Below are positions 1 through 11,332 of a DNA stretch of 64,000 nt, in pieces. The notes below the pieces were generated by a model. It did no database searches. It was given only the letters and a program-made list of their open reading frames with translations, and was not told the DNA's origin. The first letter of the stretch is position 1, and each line of letters starts with the position of its first letter. The position numbers were made by a program, and so were the translations under genes. The DNA comes from Flaveria trinervia (Eukaryota > Streptophyta > Magnoliopsida > Asterales > Asteraceae): the NCBI GenBank assembly GCA_025506515.1, contig JACCIX010001097.1, forward strand, positions 45,023 through 109,022, read 5' to 3'.

Positions 1-260
1 TTTATAAATTATTATTATTATAGTTATCATTTATTGTTGTTATTATTATTAATATTATTTTTTATTAACGTTATATTATTTTTATTATAAAATATTATTT
101 ACCATAATTCTTATGTTCAAAACAATAGATAAACTATAATATTTTATATTAAAGGATTAAGAATAGATCACACAACTACCCACAAGTTTCATGAAAATTA
201 ATAGTCCCTACAGAATAAACGAGATTAACTATTAGTTAACCAAAAATACAAGATGTTACA
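1..260 (-). repeat. Element A 3' LTR, truncated by window edge
   Basis: This stretch repeats 7892-8159 with only a few short indels (for example a missing ggcat-like insert near 200). It ends in gatgttaca, so on the minus strand the LTR begins TGTAACATC. Only the first 260 bp in element orientation are present. Confidence 0.92.
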
Positions 261-273
261 GTCTCCCCAACTT
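261..273 (-). other. Element A polypurine tract
   Basis: On the minus strand aagttggggagac directly abuts the TGTAACATC start of the 3' LTR. This is the plus-strand primer site for reverse transcription in gypsy elements. Confidence 0.85.
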
Positions 274-304
274 AAAAGAATTTCGTCCCGAAATTAGAAA
301 TAAG

Positions 305-1155
305 CTAAGAGAATAAATGCGGGTATCTCTCCTTCATATGATCCTCGCGTTCCCAAGTGAACTCAGGTCCACATTTGTTTTCCCAACGAACTTTAATGAT
401 AGGTGTGGTAGTTGTTCGGGTCTTCTTCAGGGTACGATCCATAATCTCAACAGGCTTCTCAACAAAGTGCAATGACTCATCAACTTGAATTTCCTCTAGT
501 GGAACATGCAAGTTTTCATCAGCCAAGCACTTCCTCAGGTTTGAAACATGAAAGACAGGATGAACTCCGCTAAGTGCAGCAGGTAACTCCAGTTTGTAAG
601 CCACTTTCCCAATTCTTTTCAAAATCTTGAAAGGTCCTACGAAGCGTGGGGCTAACTTACCCTTCTTCCCAAAACGTACAACACCCTTCCATGGAGAGAC
701 TTTAAGAAGAACCATGTCGTCGACTTGAAACTCCAATGGTTTGCGTCTTTTATCGGCATAACTCTTTTGGCGACTTCTAGCCACTTCAAGGTTATTTCGA
801 ATTTTGAAAACTTTGTCAGTCGTTTCCTGAATAAGTTCCGGACCAGTGATAAGATTTTCCCCAATGTCAGTCCAACAGATAGGAGAACGACATTTACGAC
901 CATACAACGCCTCGAATGGTGCCATCTTAATACTTGAGTGATAACTATTGTTATACGAAAATCCGCGAGCGGTAAATGCGTATCCCAATCACCACCAAAA
1001 TAAAGGACACAAAGACGTAGCAGATATTCAAGGGTTTGGATTGTTCGTTCGGTTTGACCATCGGTTTGAGGATGGTAAGCCGTACTTAAATCCAATTGAG
1101 TTCCCAGGAGTTCTTGCATGGAAGACCAGAAGTGCGAAGTGAAACGGCATCTCGA
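305..1155 (-). pseudogene. Element A integrase C-terminal half with GPF module and chromodomain
   Basis: Two frames carry this part. The upper frame (up to 1119) has AYHPQTDGQTERTIQTL, which includes the third catalytic acid (E) of the DDE integrase. Near 960-970 the reading shifts into the frame 305-988, which encodes SYNNSYHSSI, LYGRKCRSP, a WKGVVRF/FVGPFKIL GPF module (about residues 95-125), VFHVSNLRKC, and a terminal chromodomain with VRWENKCGPEFTWE (about residues 198-212). A further frameshift near 1140 separates it from the upstream integrase core. Chromodomains of this class are thought to steer integration to particular chromatin. It ends at 305, 32 bp before the polypurine tract. 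Broken, so unlikely to give active integrase. Confidence 0.88.
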
Positions 1156-2180
1156 TCGGAAATGATGTGTAAGGGCACGCCATGACGACTCACAATTTCA
1201 TCAATATAGATTCGGGCTAGCCTTGAAACTTTGTACGTATCTCGTATGGGTATGAAATGTGCTGTCTTGGTCAAACGGTCAACGATGACCCAAATACTAT
1301 CATGACCACGAGGTGTACGAGGTAACTTGGTTATGAAATCCATGGATATATGTTCCCATTTCCACATAGGGATTTCGGGTTGCTCAAGTAAACCACTTGG
1401 TCGTTGATGTTCGGCTTTGACCCTTGCGCACGTGAGGCACTTGGAAACATAAGTCGCGATATCTTTCTTCATTCCAGGCCACCAATATTGACCACGCAGG
1501 TCCATGTACATCTTATCGGAGCCAGGATGAACGGAGTATCGGGTTTGATGAGCTTCGTTCATAATAAAGTGCCGAAGGTTGTCGCGATTCGGGATCCAGA
1601 GTCGATTCAAGAAATACCACATGCCGTTCGGTTTTGTCTCCAATTGTGACCGTACGTTAGTCATCAAATCCTCATCTTTTCCTTCGTTAGTTAGTGCCGC
1701 TTGTTGAGCCTCGCGAATGCATAACTCGAGGTCACTATCGATCCTTATGTTTTGGAGCATGTTAGTAGCCTCGTTGACATCCACGTGAATCTCGGTATCA
1801 AATTCTCCTAACGTATCAAACCATTGCCTTCGATCTCGGATTTCTTGAAGTGAGACAGTCTTGTTGTGGACCTTGCGACTTAGTGCGTCAGCTACAACAT
1901 TCGCCTTTCCAGGATGATAGCGAATGTCGCAGTCGTAGTCACTAATCAACTCAATCCAACGTCTTTGTCTCATGTTGAGATCCTTTTGATTGAACACGTG
2001 TTGGAGACTCTTATGATCGGTGTAGACTATGCATTGCGTCCCATATAAGTAGTGTCGCCAAATCTTCAATGCAAAAACCACCGCACCAAGTTCAAGATCA
2101 TGCGTTGTGTAGTTAACTTCATGAACCTTCATTGTCTCGACGCGTATGCTATAACTTTGCCTCGTTGCATGAGAACACAA
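1086..2180 (-). pseudogene. Element A RNase H and integrase N-terminal/core
   Basis: The 364-residue frame opens inside RNase H (YTDHKSLQHVF, then HPGKANVVADALSRK near residue 95). It continues into integrase: an HHCC zinc module (HQTRYSVHPGS and CLTCARVKAEH), the first catalytic Asp in ISMDFITKLPRT, and the second in IISDRD. The frame is then lost just after IISDRD, so the last 20 residues or so are out-of-frame sequence. Upstream, a frameshift near 2150 separates it from the start of RNase H. A normal chromovirus has these domains in one polyprotein, so this is decay or sequencing indel. Confidence 0.9.
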
Positions 2181-3427
2181 CCAAGACCTTGATTAGAAGC
2201 ATCACAATATACAGTAAAGTCGTCGTTTCCATCGGGTAGTGTGAGTATAGGAGCATTACACAACTTGCGCTTCAATGTCTCGAAAGCCTCTTCTTGCTCG
2301 GGTCCCCATTCAAAAAGTCGATTCTTTTGGGTTAGCGCTGTTAATGGTTTAGCAATCTTCGAGAAATTTGCTATGAACCTACGGTAATATCCCGCTAAAC
2401 CCAGAAAACAACGAACCTCGGTTGGGGTTGTGGGAACACACCAATTCTTCACAGCTTCAATTTTAGCAGGATCCACGTGAATTCCTTGGCTATTCACCAC
2501 ATGCCCTAGGAATTGAACTTCTTCCAACCAAAACTCACACTTGGAAAGCTTGGTTTATAATTGCTCCTTCTTCAAAAGTCCAAGTACTTGTCGCAAGTGT
2601 GTCTCGTGATCGATTTTTGTCTTGGAATAAATAAGGATGTCATCAATAAACACTATCACGAATTTATCCAAATACAATTTACATACTCGATTCATGAGAT
2701 CCATGAACACCGCAGGCGCATTGGTCAGGCCAAATGGCATGACCATGAACTCGTAGTGTCCATATCGAGTACGGAAAGCGGTCTTTGGAATGTCATCATC
2801 ATGAACACGTAATTGATGATACCCAGAACGTAGATCGATCTTCGAGAATTGAGTTGCTCCTTGAAGTTGGTCGAAGAGGTCATCGATTCGAGGAAGAGGG
2901 TATCGGTTTTTAATAGTAAGCTTGTTGAGTTCCCGATAGTCGATGCACATACGGAATGACCCATCCTTCTTCTTCACAAATAGTACAGGTGCGCCCCACG
3001 GTGATGAACTAGGGCGAATAAAACCCTTATCGGTCAACTCTTGCAGTTGACTAGCGAGCTCTTGCATTTCAGAAGGGGCAAGACGATAAGGCGATTTAGC
3101 CACAGGGTTTGCACCAGGGATTAAATCAATCTTGAACTCAACTTCTCGCACGGGAGGTAACCCTTTAAGATCTTCGGGAAAAACTTCGGGAAAGTCTCGC
3201 ACAACAGGAATGTCCTTCAACTCCTTACCCTTGGCTTTCGTATTAACTACATATGCCATGAAAGCCATGTAGTTTTTACTTAAGCACTTATGGCCTTGAT
3301 ACAAGACATGAGTTTGAGTCTTTGGGACGATTTCTCCCCAAAGACCTTCAAAGTATCTCCAGTCGGTAACGGAATTCGGATACACTTCTCGAAACATAGA
3401 ATTTCCGCACGGTGTTTGGCTAACCAA
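2129..3427 (-). pseudogene. Element A reverse transcriptase and start of RNase H
   Basis: The RT palm is clear: FVKKKDGSFRMCIDYRELN, KIDLRSGYHQL and the catalytic FIDDILIYS. The thumb/connection follows (VQFLGHVVNSQGI) and then the first RNase H strand (FTVYCDASNQGLG). A single in-frame TAA near 2555 interrupts an otherwise continuous frame between 3427 and 2129. The N-terminal 30 or so residues, from 3427, are out of frame relative to protease; the reading shifts around 3330-3400. All RT catalytic residues I can see are intact. Confidence 0.9.
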
Positions 3428-3747
3428 TCCATGCCAATGATAACATCAAAGCTTCCCAATTGCATAGGAATAAGGTCGACGGAGAACTTGTGTTCGTTAA
3501 GGCTCAAGGTGCAGTCGCGTATCACGACATCAACGACAATAGATTTTCCATCGGCGACCTCGACCGTGAAAGTTCTCTCCAGTTTTGTATGCGGTTTAGA
3601 AAGTATAGGTTCGAATTCCAAGGACACGAAACTCCTATCGGCACCCGAATCAAACAATACAGATGCATAAAGATTATTTATAAGATACGTACCTGTTTGG
3701 TAACAACCTATTATTGATATGATAAACATAAATAGGAAATTTTGCAA
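3280..3747 (-). pseudogene. Element A aspartic protease
   Basis: The frame contains NLYASVLFDSGADRSFVS, with the D-S-G active-site triplet of retropepsin, followed by VIIGMDWLAKHRAEI, the usual second protease signature. It lies between gag and RT, as expected. The C-terminal end (KSSQRLKLMSCIKAISA) is out of frame, so a frameshift near 3330-3400 breaks the join to RT. The frame is open at its start and has no confident native Met, consistent with a polyprotein. Confidence 0.87.
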
Positions 3748-3760
3748 GACAAGAAAAGGA

Positions 3761-5004
3761 CTAGAAGAAATTTAACGACGTACCATTCACCACGTCGTTG
3801 TTGGCTTGCGCTTGGTTGGCGTTGATGTTGAAAGCCCTTCCATGAGCCGGTGGCACAGTTCCCGCATTGCGAGGACATTGAGGGCGAATATGGCCAGCCT
3901 CGCCACAGTTGTAGCAGGTTCGGTTGGTAAGCATGGCAGTGTTATTTGGTGCACGAAGACAGGTAGCCACCAAATGACCATACTTTCCACACAGCGAGCA
4001 GACTCGGCATGGAATGTTGCTTGAATGATGGTACTTGCACGTGTTACACATAGGATGTGGACCAGCATAAACTTTAGCCATGGGAGCTTGATTCGCAACC
4101 ACCATTTGTTTTTGAGGAGCATTAGGGGCGGTCACAGCGTAGTTGCGTGTTGGGGTGAACTTACGCTTCTTGTTTTGAGAAGATGACTCGGCCTTTACCT
4201 CCTTTGTTGCCTCGGTGTCACCTTCACCATAGCCTTGGAACCCTTTGCCGACATCGTGCCAGCTCTTATATGATTCTCGGTGAGCTGTGCAGTGATAGTA
4301 ATCGTTTCCTCCAAAGTTGTGGGCCTACTACCCACCACAGCATCTTGAATTTGAGGTGGCACCCCCTTGATAAATTTCTCGATGTTACGGGGCACGGTGT
4401 CCACCATGTGTGGTAGAAGCATACTCAACTCATGATGTCGGGTGGAATAAGCCAAGTGATTCCCACCATCTTGTTTAAGGTTCCAGAATTCCTCCTCCAG
4501 CTTTTGTAACTCGCTTCTTGGGCAGAACTTTTGGATCATAATATCTTTGAATTCCTCCCAGGGCATCGCCATTGCAACCTCAGTTCCCCGGTTTCTCTTT
4601 TAACTATTCCACCAAGTTAGCGCTCGTTGTTGAAGAACACTTGTGGCATAGCGAACCTTGAGCTCATCAGGACACTCGCTAATAATAAATGTGTTCTCCA
4701 TACCTTTAAACCACTCGAGAAGTCCCATGGCTCCTTCTTTTCCACTAAAACTAGTGGGTTTGCACGAGTTGAAGTGTTTGAAAGTGCAACTATGATTGTT
4801 CCCGTGTTGATTATTCCCGTTTTGATTGTTGCTATTGTCTCCATTAGCACCACTATTGTTCCCATTGGTATTGTTGTTGCTATTAGCCATTAGTGTGCTA
4901 TTAAGTTCAGCAACCATAGTCGGAAGAACGACCGCCATTTGTTGGGCAATCATAGCAGCTAGCTTACGGTCGGAACTTCCACGCTTTCCATGGTGACGAG
5001 ACAT
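3761..5004 (-). pseudogene. Element A gag with two CCHC zinc knuckles
   Basis: It starts at ATG 5004 (MSRHHGKRGSS). The N-terminal third carries an Asn/Gly-rich stretch (about 4790-4890), then the retrotransposon gag core (TFKHFNSCKPTSFSGKEGA, LEWFKGMENTF, ALTWWNS). An in-frame TAA follows WWNS at 4600; the same frame resumes with AMPWEEFKDIMIQKFCPRSE. A frameshift near 4190 leads to a third piece with two nucleic-acid-binding knuckles, CSLCGKYGHLVATC and CYNCGEAGHIRPQC, both with all four ligands. Gag forms the virus-like particle and binds genomic RNA. It is a pseudogene as read here. Confidence 0.9.
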
Positions 5005-5664
5005 GCTGGATATACAAAATGAGTTAGTTACAGGAGCGGGGATAACAGGGGATAGTAGTTTAACAAAGATAAGCTAAGAGTTTTTAAGGTACACGGGATG
5101 TTTCCATTTGGTAACGCATTACCATTTGAAAACGTTGACACGTCAAGGTGAATTGACCCATTTACCTTAGAAACTTGTGTATGTTGACCATAGTTTATCA
5201 CTCATCCCAGAAATCCCCAGGTAAGCATAACTAGTCCCGTAGGATTTATGCGATATGCTTGCCTTAGCCCGAGGGCCTTTTGCCAGGAGAACCAGGATAC
5301 AGGTGTCTATGTGTCACACAATATTTCTTAGGTTCATAGAATCAAAACCTTGATGAGATTTATACAGATTAGACGTAACGTCTAAAGATCAATTCATAAC
5401 ATAAACATAAGATTCCACGTGTCGACGAGAATAAGTTTAAGAGAGTTCATGTTCGGGGGAGTCAAAGGGTCAAAGTTAAGTTTAGGGAGACAAATAACAA
5501 TGTTTAGGCAATCCTATGCTAAGGCATCAAATTGCACATAAGAGGCATAGCATTATGTAGCATGAAAAGTATATAGTTACAAGATAGAAATATAATTCTA
5601 TAAGGTTCATGCATACTATAGCCTAGGTCACCATTTCTAATAACCTAGATCCCTATAGTTATGG
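5005..5664 (-). other. Element A 5' leader
   Basis: About 660 bp lie between the primer-binding site and the gag ATG. I see no ORF, repeat or strong hairpin. Such leaders normally hold packaging and translation signals, but nothing specific is visible here. Confidence 0.7.
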
Positions 5665-5676
5665 GCTCTGATACCA
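5665..5676 (-). other. Element A primer-binding site (initiator Met tRNA)
   Basis: The plus strand reads gctctgatacca, so the minus strand has TGGTATCAGAGC, complementary to the 3' end of plant initiator-Met tRNA. Three bases separate it from the LTR end at 5680. Confidence 0.93.
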
Positions 5677-5679
5677 ATC

Positions 5680-8159
5680 TGTCACACCCCAACCTTGACG
5701 GCGGAAACGTCGAGGAGTGAGAGTTAAGATAGTTCATAGCCACATAACGCTATTAATAATCCAAATATATTCTTCACATAATTTCATTTGTCACATTACA
5801 AACATAAGTCTCAAAGGATATAAAAACGTAACATAAAATGTAACAATTCATCCTATTTTATTTATTAATCTAGGTCCATCCTAGATGTGCTAGCTTCAAT
5901 GTGTAGATAATCAAACTTGGGCATTTCCTGAAACATGTTAAAAATAAAGAGGTCAACAATAATGTTGGTGAGCATTCCACAGTTTTTAATACATAGCATA
6001 TATAAAAGATGGCATTTCAAGTCATAAGTTAGTGAACATTGTGATTAGGGATGTCATGAACAATGCAACAATCAAACCTCGACAAAAGTTTTACAAGTCT
6101 CAAACGTTAAAAGTATATACGATCAGCTAAGTGTACTTGGATCAACCAAGCAGGCTTGTCTTACCCATAGATCTATGACTTCGCTGGGCTAGCAATAGTT
6201 AATGATTGTACATATAACGCCATAACATGGTAACCACAAAAGTTCAACTAACCATAACTTTACAAGATGAATTGCCATAGGTTTACAAGTCTCAAATAAG
6301 TTTACAAGTGCAATGATAATATGTTAACATGTTTCACCCCAAAGTGTGAAAATAAGCAAAAGGGGTATGGAAATACTCACTTGACCAAATAATATATATT
6401 TGATGATTATTAAGAATAATAACAAGCAACGTTCAACGTAGACCTTCACAACGCACCTAAAACAAGTATATATTTACAAGGTTACAATTTAGAATAATTA
6501 ATAGTTAAACGAGGCTAAGGTTTCAAATTGGTATTTTGCGGTGTTAAATGACGTTGGTTAGAGATATCATATATAAGCTTAATCTAAAAGAAAATGTCAT
6601 GTATCCAATTTTAAAAACCTTTATAACAATTGTGAAGGTTAATTATAAAATATATAAATTCTATAATTATCATATTTAATCCTTAATTGTATAGTATTTA
6701 AATAATAATTACATGATTTACCAATATTATATAAAGTCTATTCTTATAAAAATAATTTTGTTAAAATTTTATTTTATAAGAAAATTGTTAAGGTTTTTAA
6801 AGTGGTAAATTGTAGAAAAAAATAGTAGGATAGCTTTAAAAATAACCGAAGTTTACAAAATCTCTTTTTATAATTTTTAGAGAATTTTATACATTTTTTA
6901 AAAGGCTGAAAAGCCAAAAACAATTGAATTGGAGGTCGCGGGTTCGAACCCGGGACCTCTAATTCGGGATGTAAGTGGGGAACCAGTGAACCAAGGCATC
7001 CAGCCGCGTTTAAAAATCCACCTTAAAAAGCTAAATACAATAAACACAGAAATCCCCAATTTCCTTAGAACCCTAGATTGATCAAACCCAAAATCAAAGA
7101 CCGAAACGATATTGTTTTCGCGAATGATCATGGGGCTTTGATTCCCCATGTGATTACGAGTCTACGGACACAATTAATTACCTGATTCGATGTTTATGCA
7201 GACAAGAACACTTGCAGACGAGTTGCGATCGAGGCTTGAATCCATTCAAGGTGCAATTGCTGATATAAACCAAATTAAACTTGTGTGAATCTTCGAGTGA
7301 TGCTCACGGTTCTAAGCCCTCAACTAATTAGAAGTTAAACGTTCGAAGACTGGAGTTCGGTCCGCCTCAGTTTCGCGATGGGATAGGGTTCTATGTGCGA
7401 TGATTTCAGGTGTTTAGACTGAAATTGTACATAGGAATCGAGTAGAAACGGTTAAATGATTGTGTGGGTTCAATTAATTTGGTTATTATTGATCTTTAAT
7501 GCACAAACGGTCCGATGATTGAAAGCAAGTTTAATGGAATACTTCAAACCTGAAACCGAAGCTTTAACTCGATTAAACCCGATTATTACACACCTCTAGT
7601 GTCGAATCATGCCCATGAATCGATTGGAAACGGTTTTAGGTTCGTAAATTGGCATTTTAAAGGGGTTTTAGGGCTGCCGGAGTTCACGGGAAATGGCCGG
7701 CGGTGGCCGGAGTCGGTCACCGGTTTTACGAGGGAAACAATTTGATTTTTTCGAAAATTACACAAATAGCCCCTCAAGTTACAAATATTTATCATTTTAT
7801 GTAAAAACTCTCATATTAAGTTTCTAAAATGGCAAAAACACCCCCTCAACTTTATTACTTTAAGTTTTAACATTTTTAAGTTTAATGATTTTTTTATAAA
7901 TTATTATTATTATAGTTATCATTTATTGTTGTTATTATTATTAATATTATTTTTATTATTAACGTTGATATTATTTTTATTATAAAATATTATTTACCAT
8001 AATTCTTATGTTCAAAACAATAGATAAACTATAATATTTTATATTAAAGGATTAAGAATAGATCACACAACTACCCACAAGTTTCATGAAAAGGCATTAA
8101 TAGTCCCTACAGAATAAACGAGATTAACTATTAGTTAACCAAAAATACAAGATGTTACA
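5680..8159 (-). repeat. Element A 5' LTR, 2,480 bp
   Basis: The LTR is bounded by tgtcacacccc (5680) and gatgttaca (8159), giving TG...CA ends on the minus strand. The PBS abuts it on the left and copia leader sequence on the right. Its interior carries no convincing ORF. It includes a tRNA-like segment at 6931-7003. Much of 6600-6900 and 7740-8100 is AT-rich. Confidence 0.93.
6931..7003 (-). other. tRNA-like relic inside the element A LTR
   Basis: On the minus strand this 73-nt stretch has an A-box-like TTGGTTCACTGGTTCC, a perfect T-arm GGTCCCGGGTTCGAACCC with a canonical B box (GGTTCGAACC), and ends that pair at 5 of 7 acceptor positions (TGGATGC with ACCTCCA). It lies wholly within the LTR. 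It could be a captured tRNA or a tRNA-derived SINE head. I see no intact cloverleaf with a readable anticodon, so I do not call a tRNA gene. Confidence 0.55.
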
Positions 8160-8225
8160 CATTTGACATTGTTTGCAAATCAAGACACCCTACTTACACA
8201 CACGTGTGAGTTTGCTAAAATAAGC

Positions 8226-8311
8226 GGTTAGGTGACCTTTATCCCACGAATATGGCATTCTCACCTCAAGTCACAAGTTCTCTCAAAATGGTTAGGTGAC
8301 CTTTATCCCAC
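8226..8311 (-). repeat. Copia leader motif, two copies
   Basis: ggttaggtgacctttatccc occurs at about 8226 and 8290. The same motif recurs three times per complete leader in elements D and E. Its core aggtgacct is a dyad (AGGT-G-ACCT). Confidence 0.8.
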
Positions 8312-8647
8312 TAAGAGTCCCGAGTGACTCAAGTGTTGTGTAAAAGGACGGTGTTGATCTTATTTTTTAAATATTTTGAGATTTTATAATTCTAGTTTAG
8401 AAAACTCTATGCATTCATATTTGCATGCTTTCAAATACAAGATACCCTATGGTACATTGATTAAAACCTTTTAATCTTTGAAATCATTAAACAATATTAA
8501 TAACCTTTTATTACCTTTTAATGATTAAGGCCCATTTAGATAGTTTGTTATGATCATTGAAGGATTGCTAAGCAACATCATATATAAGCAATCAACCACA
8601 ACACCATAATCAAACAAATATTAGTGCATAACCATAGCATCTAAAGT

Positions 8648-8680
8648 GGCCACACTTGTTTGCCATCACAAGTGTGGTCC
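8648..8680 (-). other. Conserved copia leader hairpin, copy C
   Basis: The arms ggccacacttgt and acaagtgtggtcc pair over 12 bp with one G-T (G-U in RNA) position around the loop ttgccatc. Equivalent hairpins lie at 42938-42971 (D) and 51859-51892 (E). Confidence 0.75.
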
Positions 8681-9278
8681 ATAGGACATTCCTAAGAGAC
8701 AAAACATAACACAAAAGGCTTCCATGAACCTCCCACTTGAAACCGCATCCAAATGCTCCATGTTTCTTGTGTCTTTCCTTTGTGCTTCTAACGCGTACAT
8801 CTTCATATTACAAGATATTATATCCTAATACAAGATTTCTATTAAAATGAAAAGTACCTAATCTATTTATTACATCCCAATAATAAATAAATTACACTTT
8901 AAACCAAGCACACATAAATGATTATACAACCCAATTGAATGAATAAATACAACCATTACAATCATCCAAATAACACAAGGTCAAGGGCTAGGTTATGCAC
9001 CATAATGAACAATAATCATATAATCCAAAACAACAATGAATCCCCACTAAAACCCACAAAATTTCAGCTAACACAAACTGAAATTTCGGGTTTTATCTTG
9101 TCCAAACAAACAAACAATACAACATACATGTCTTTCAAAGTTTAATCACAAGCATGTGCGATATAACTTTGAAAGTTTGGGGATTCATGATACATGAATA
9201 TAGCAGCCCCTAAAGGGTTGTAAAGTCCCATAAAATGATTTTTTCAAGGACAAAACAAGCTAGCTATCCATATAACCG

Positions 9279-9290
9279 GCTCTGATACCA
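9279..9290 (-). other. Element C primer-binding site
   Basis: gctctgatacca on the plus strand gives an exact TGGTATCAGAGC (initiator-Met complement) on the minus strand, one base from the LTR. Confidence 0.9.
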
Positions 9291-9291
9291 A

Positions 9292-10214
9292 TGTTGGGTT
9301 TGTTAGAACATAAACATAGTTTAACCATTCAAACATTGTGAAAACGCAGCGGAAATGAACTTTATAACATAATTTATGAACTGAAAAATCGAGTTCTGTT
9401 TTGATATTATAAAGTTAAAAACAAACCCAGGAACAAAGGATCTTTATATGTGAATATAACTAGCTATAGAAACACATAAACATACAATATGGACAACCAC
9501 AAAGAAGCTGCCATGAACTACCTTCCAACAGCGAAAGGGCGGATATGGAGGATGATATGGACCAAGAAAACGACCAAGGCACCAAAAAGGAGGTCCTCTC
9601 AAGCTTGTATACCCCAAGCACTATAGCAAACACCTTCTTGCTAGGGAGAAGAACACCAAGATCAATCCAAAAACCCTCCAAAATGATGCTGCTGGCCGAG
9701 AGAGTTTGAGGAGAGAAGGAGTTTTCTTTTGTGTGAAATGATGTATGTCAAAAGGTCACTTGCACACTCTTTCTAATGTGTGTTTTCAAGACAAAATAAA
9801 ATGATCCTATTGGACCATTGGGAGGCCGAAATTCAGCCTTCGAGAAGGGGTTTTCCCACCCAAAGTTTAAAAAAAAACCACACATTAAAAGGTCATGTAC
9901 ATTATTTAAATTAAACCCCTTTTAATTTAAATGACTCTTTCATTTTATTATTTAATGTTACTTAAACCAATTTAAATAACAATACAAATAATAAAATTCA
10001 TCAACAAAATATCCATATAATTTGTTCCACTACAAATGCAATATTTAGAAAACCTATTTTCTAAATTTGGTGTGATTATTTAATTGCATTATCATATCAT
10101 CAATTAAATAATTGTTTGTGTTTGCAAAGCTTGTTATTGGGTATAACCCAACTTGGATCATAACGTACTAACCGTATCAATATTCTACGTGTCTTGGGCA
10201 TATAGAATCCAACA
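9292..10214 (-). repeat. Element C 5' LTR, 923 bp
   Basis: It runs from tgttgggtttgttag to tagaatccaaca. It shares blocks with the LTRs of D, E and the solo LTR at 19114 (aaaacgcagcgg; cccattttctaaat-type; cttgttattgggtat; gtgtcttgggca). It contains no credible gene. Confidence 0.88.
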
Positions 10215-10976
10215 GTTAATACACAAAGGGGTTCAGTCTTTATGACTGACCAATGATATAGTACATGCTTTATAGTGATTACTCACTCCGGTGCTGGTTC
10301 AGGCTTTGTACGTTATGAAAGTCATTTATGATCTTCGATCCAGTACCCGCTTTGTGCATACGTTTCGGGTGTAGTATACAGTTAGGATCTTTGTCGCTTG
10401 CCCCGGTGCTGGTGCCAGGCTTTATGCATTATGGAAGTCATTTATGATCTTCGGCCCGGTACCCGCTTTGTGTATACGTTTGGGGTATAGCTGATGATAC
10501 TAATCCGGAAAGAGATAAATAGATAAAGAAAGAATGTGTTGAACAATAAAGAAGATAATAATGTTATTATCTATGTGTATGTACGATGTGTGATCAAGTA
10601 CGATGGTATAGTATGGTTTGAAAGAAAGGAAAGAATGGTTTTAAACGAAAGTAAAGTATGTTTTATTTAAAACTAGAACTCACTCAGCAACGCTGACTTT
10701 TATGTGTTTCCAGTTGGCAAGTAAAGGTTTCTAAGGATGGCACGGGGTGACTACTTGACTCTTTTTGGATGGCATTCATTTTTTATAATGCTTTTGTGAT
10801 GTAATACAACAAGTATTTTTAATGTGATAACGATGTTTTATTTGCAAAAGATTTTATAATGAAATGTAATGTTTGTTTTAATTATTCTGCTGCAGTGTTT
10901 TCATTAAGTTAGTGTAATTTAAGTTTTATGCGCGATGATTGACCAGCTGTAAGCGTCCCGGGAATGGGGCCTTACA
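10215..10976 (+). repeat. Family B LTR, 3' portion
   Basis: This is the last 762 bp of a B LTR, cut on the left by copia C and ending ggggccttaca. It holds the duplicated roughly 110-bp block (about 10285-10370 and 10397-10490: gtcatttatgatcttcg, acccgctttgtg) also present at 54570-54785. The remainder matches 54535-55275. Confidence 0.9.
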
Positions 10977-10979
10977 AGT

Positions 10980-10992
10980 TGGTATCAGAGCC
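10980..10992 (+). other. B1 primer-binding site
   Basis: tggtatcagagcc follows the LTR end ccttaca by three bases and complements initiator-Met tRNA. Confidence 0.92.
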
Positions 10993-11332
10993 AAAGTTTA
11001 AGTGAAATGGGTAAATTTTCAAAATAAACCTAAACTTAAACTGAAAATGGGACGGAAAGGGAAGGGATGCCAGTCCGAGTAGCTGCATGCCATCAGGTAT
11101 TTTCTTAATGTTAACCGACATTATGTGCACATGTTATGTGATTTGTTCTATGCATTGTTAGTAGATTTAGATACTGATGTAGTTAGGATAGGTAATGCTT
11201 GGGGTATGAAGAGTAAAGTAAGTGGCTAATCACAACTGGCCACTGTAATTAGGGACTTACTATACTTGACATAAACCGAGCTATTCCCTTGAATGACCGT
11301 GTTGGTGTTTGAGTCTTATAGTGTGTTAAAGG

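Larger units (their letters stand above)
1..8159 (-). mobile_element. Ty3/gypsy chromovirus (element A), partial
   Basis: Read on the minus strand the order is 5' LTR (5680-8159), primer-binding site, leader, gag, protease, RT, RNase H, integrase, chromodomain, polypurine tract and the first 260 bp of the 3' LTR. The window edge cuts the rest. The GPF module plus chromodomain after integrase mark a chromovirus, probably Tekay/Del-like; the lineage is my inference. The right flank matches the leader of a copia element, so A inserted into element C. The coding region has at least two in-frame stops and several frameshifts. The two visible LTR ends differ mainly by a few short indels over 260 bp, so the insertion looks fairly recent. 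Confidence 0.93.
8160..10214 (-). mobile_element. Ty1/copia element C, leader and 5' LTR only
   Basis: The leader (8160-9278) is homologous to the leaders of elements D and E: the same repeated ggttaggtgacctttatccc motif, the same hairpin and the same tctttcaaagtttaa region. The PBS and a 923-bp LTR follow. Element A interrupts the leader at 8160; the gag-pol part lies beyond the left edge of the window. On the right it abuts truncated B-family LTR sequence, so it inserted there. Confidence 0.85.

Noticed and set aside
6931..7003. Functional tRNA gene
   Set aside because: T-arm and A-box-like parts are present, but the acceptor stem is imperfect and no clear anticodon arm can be drawn.
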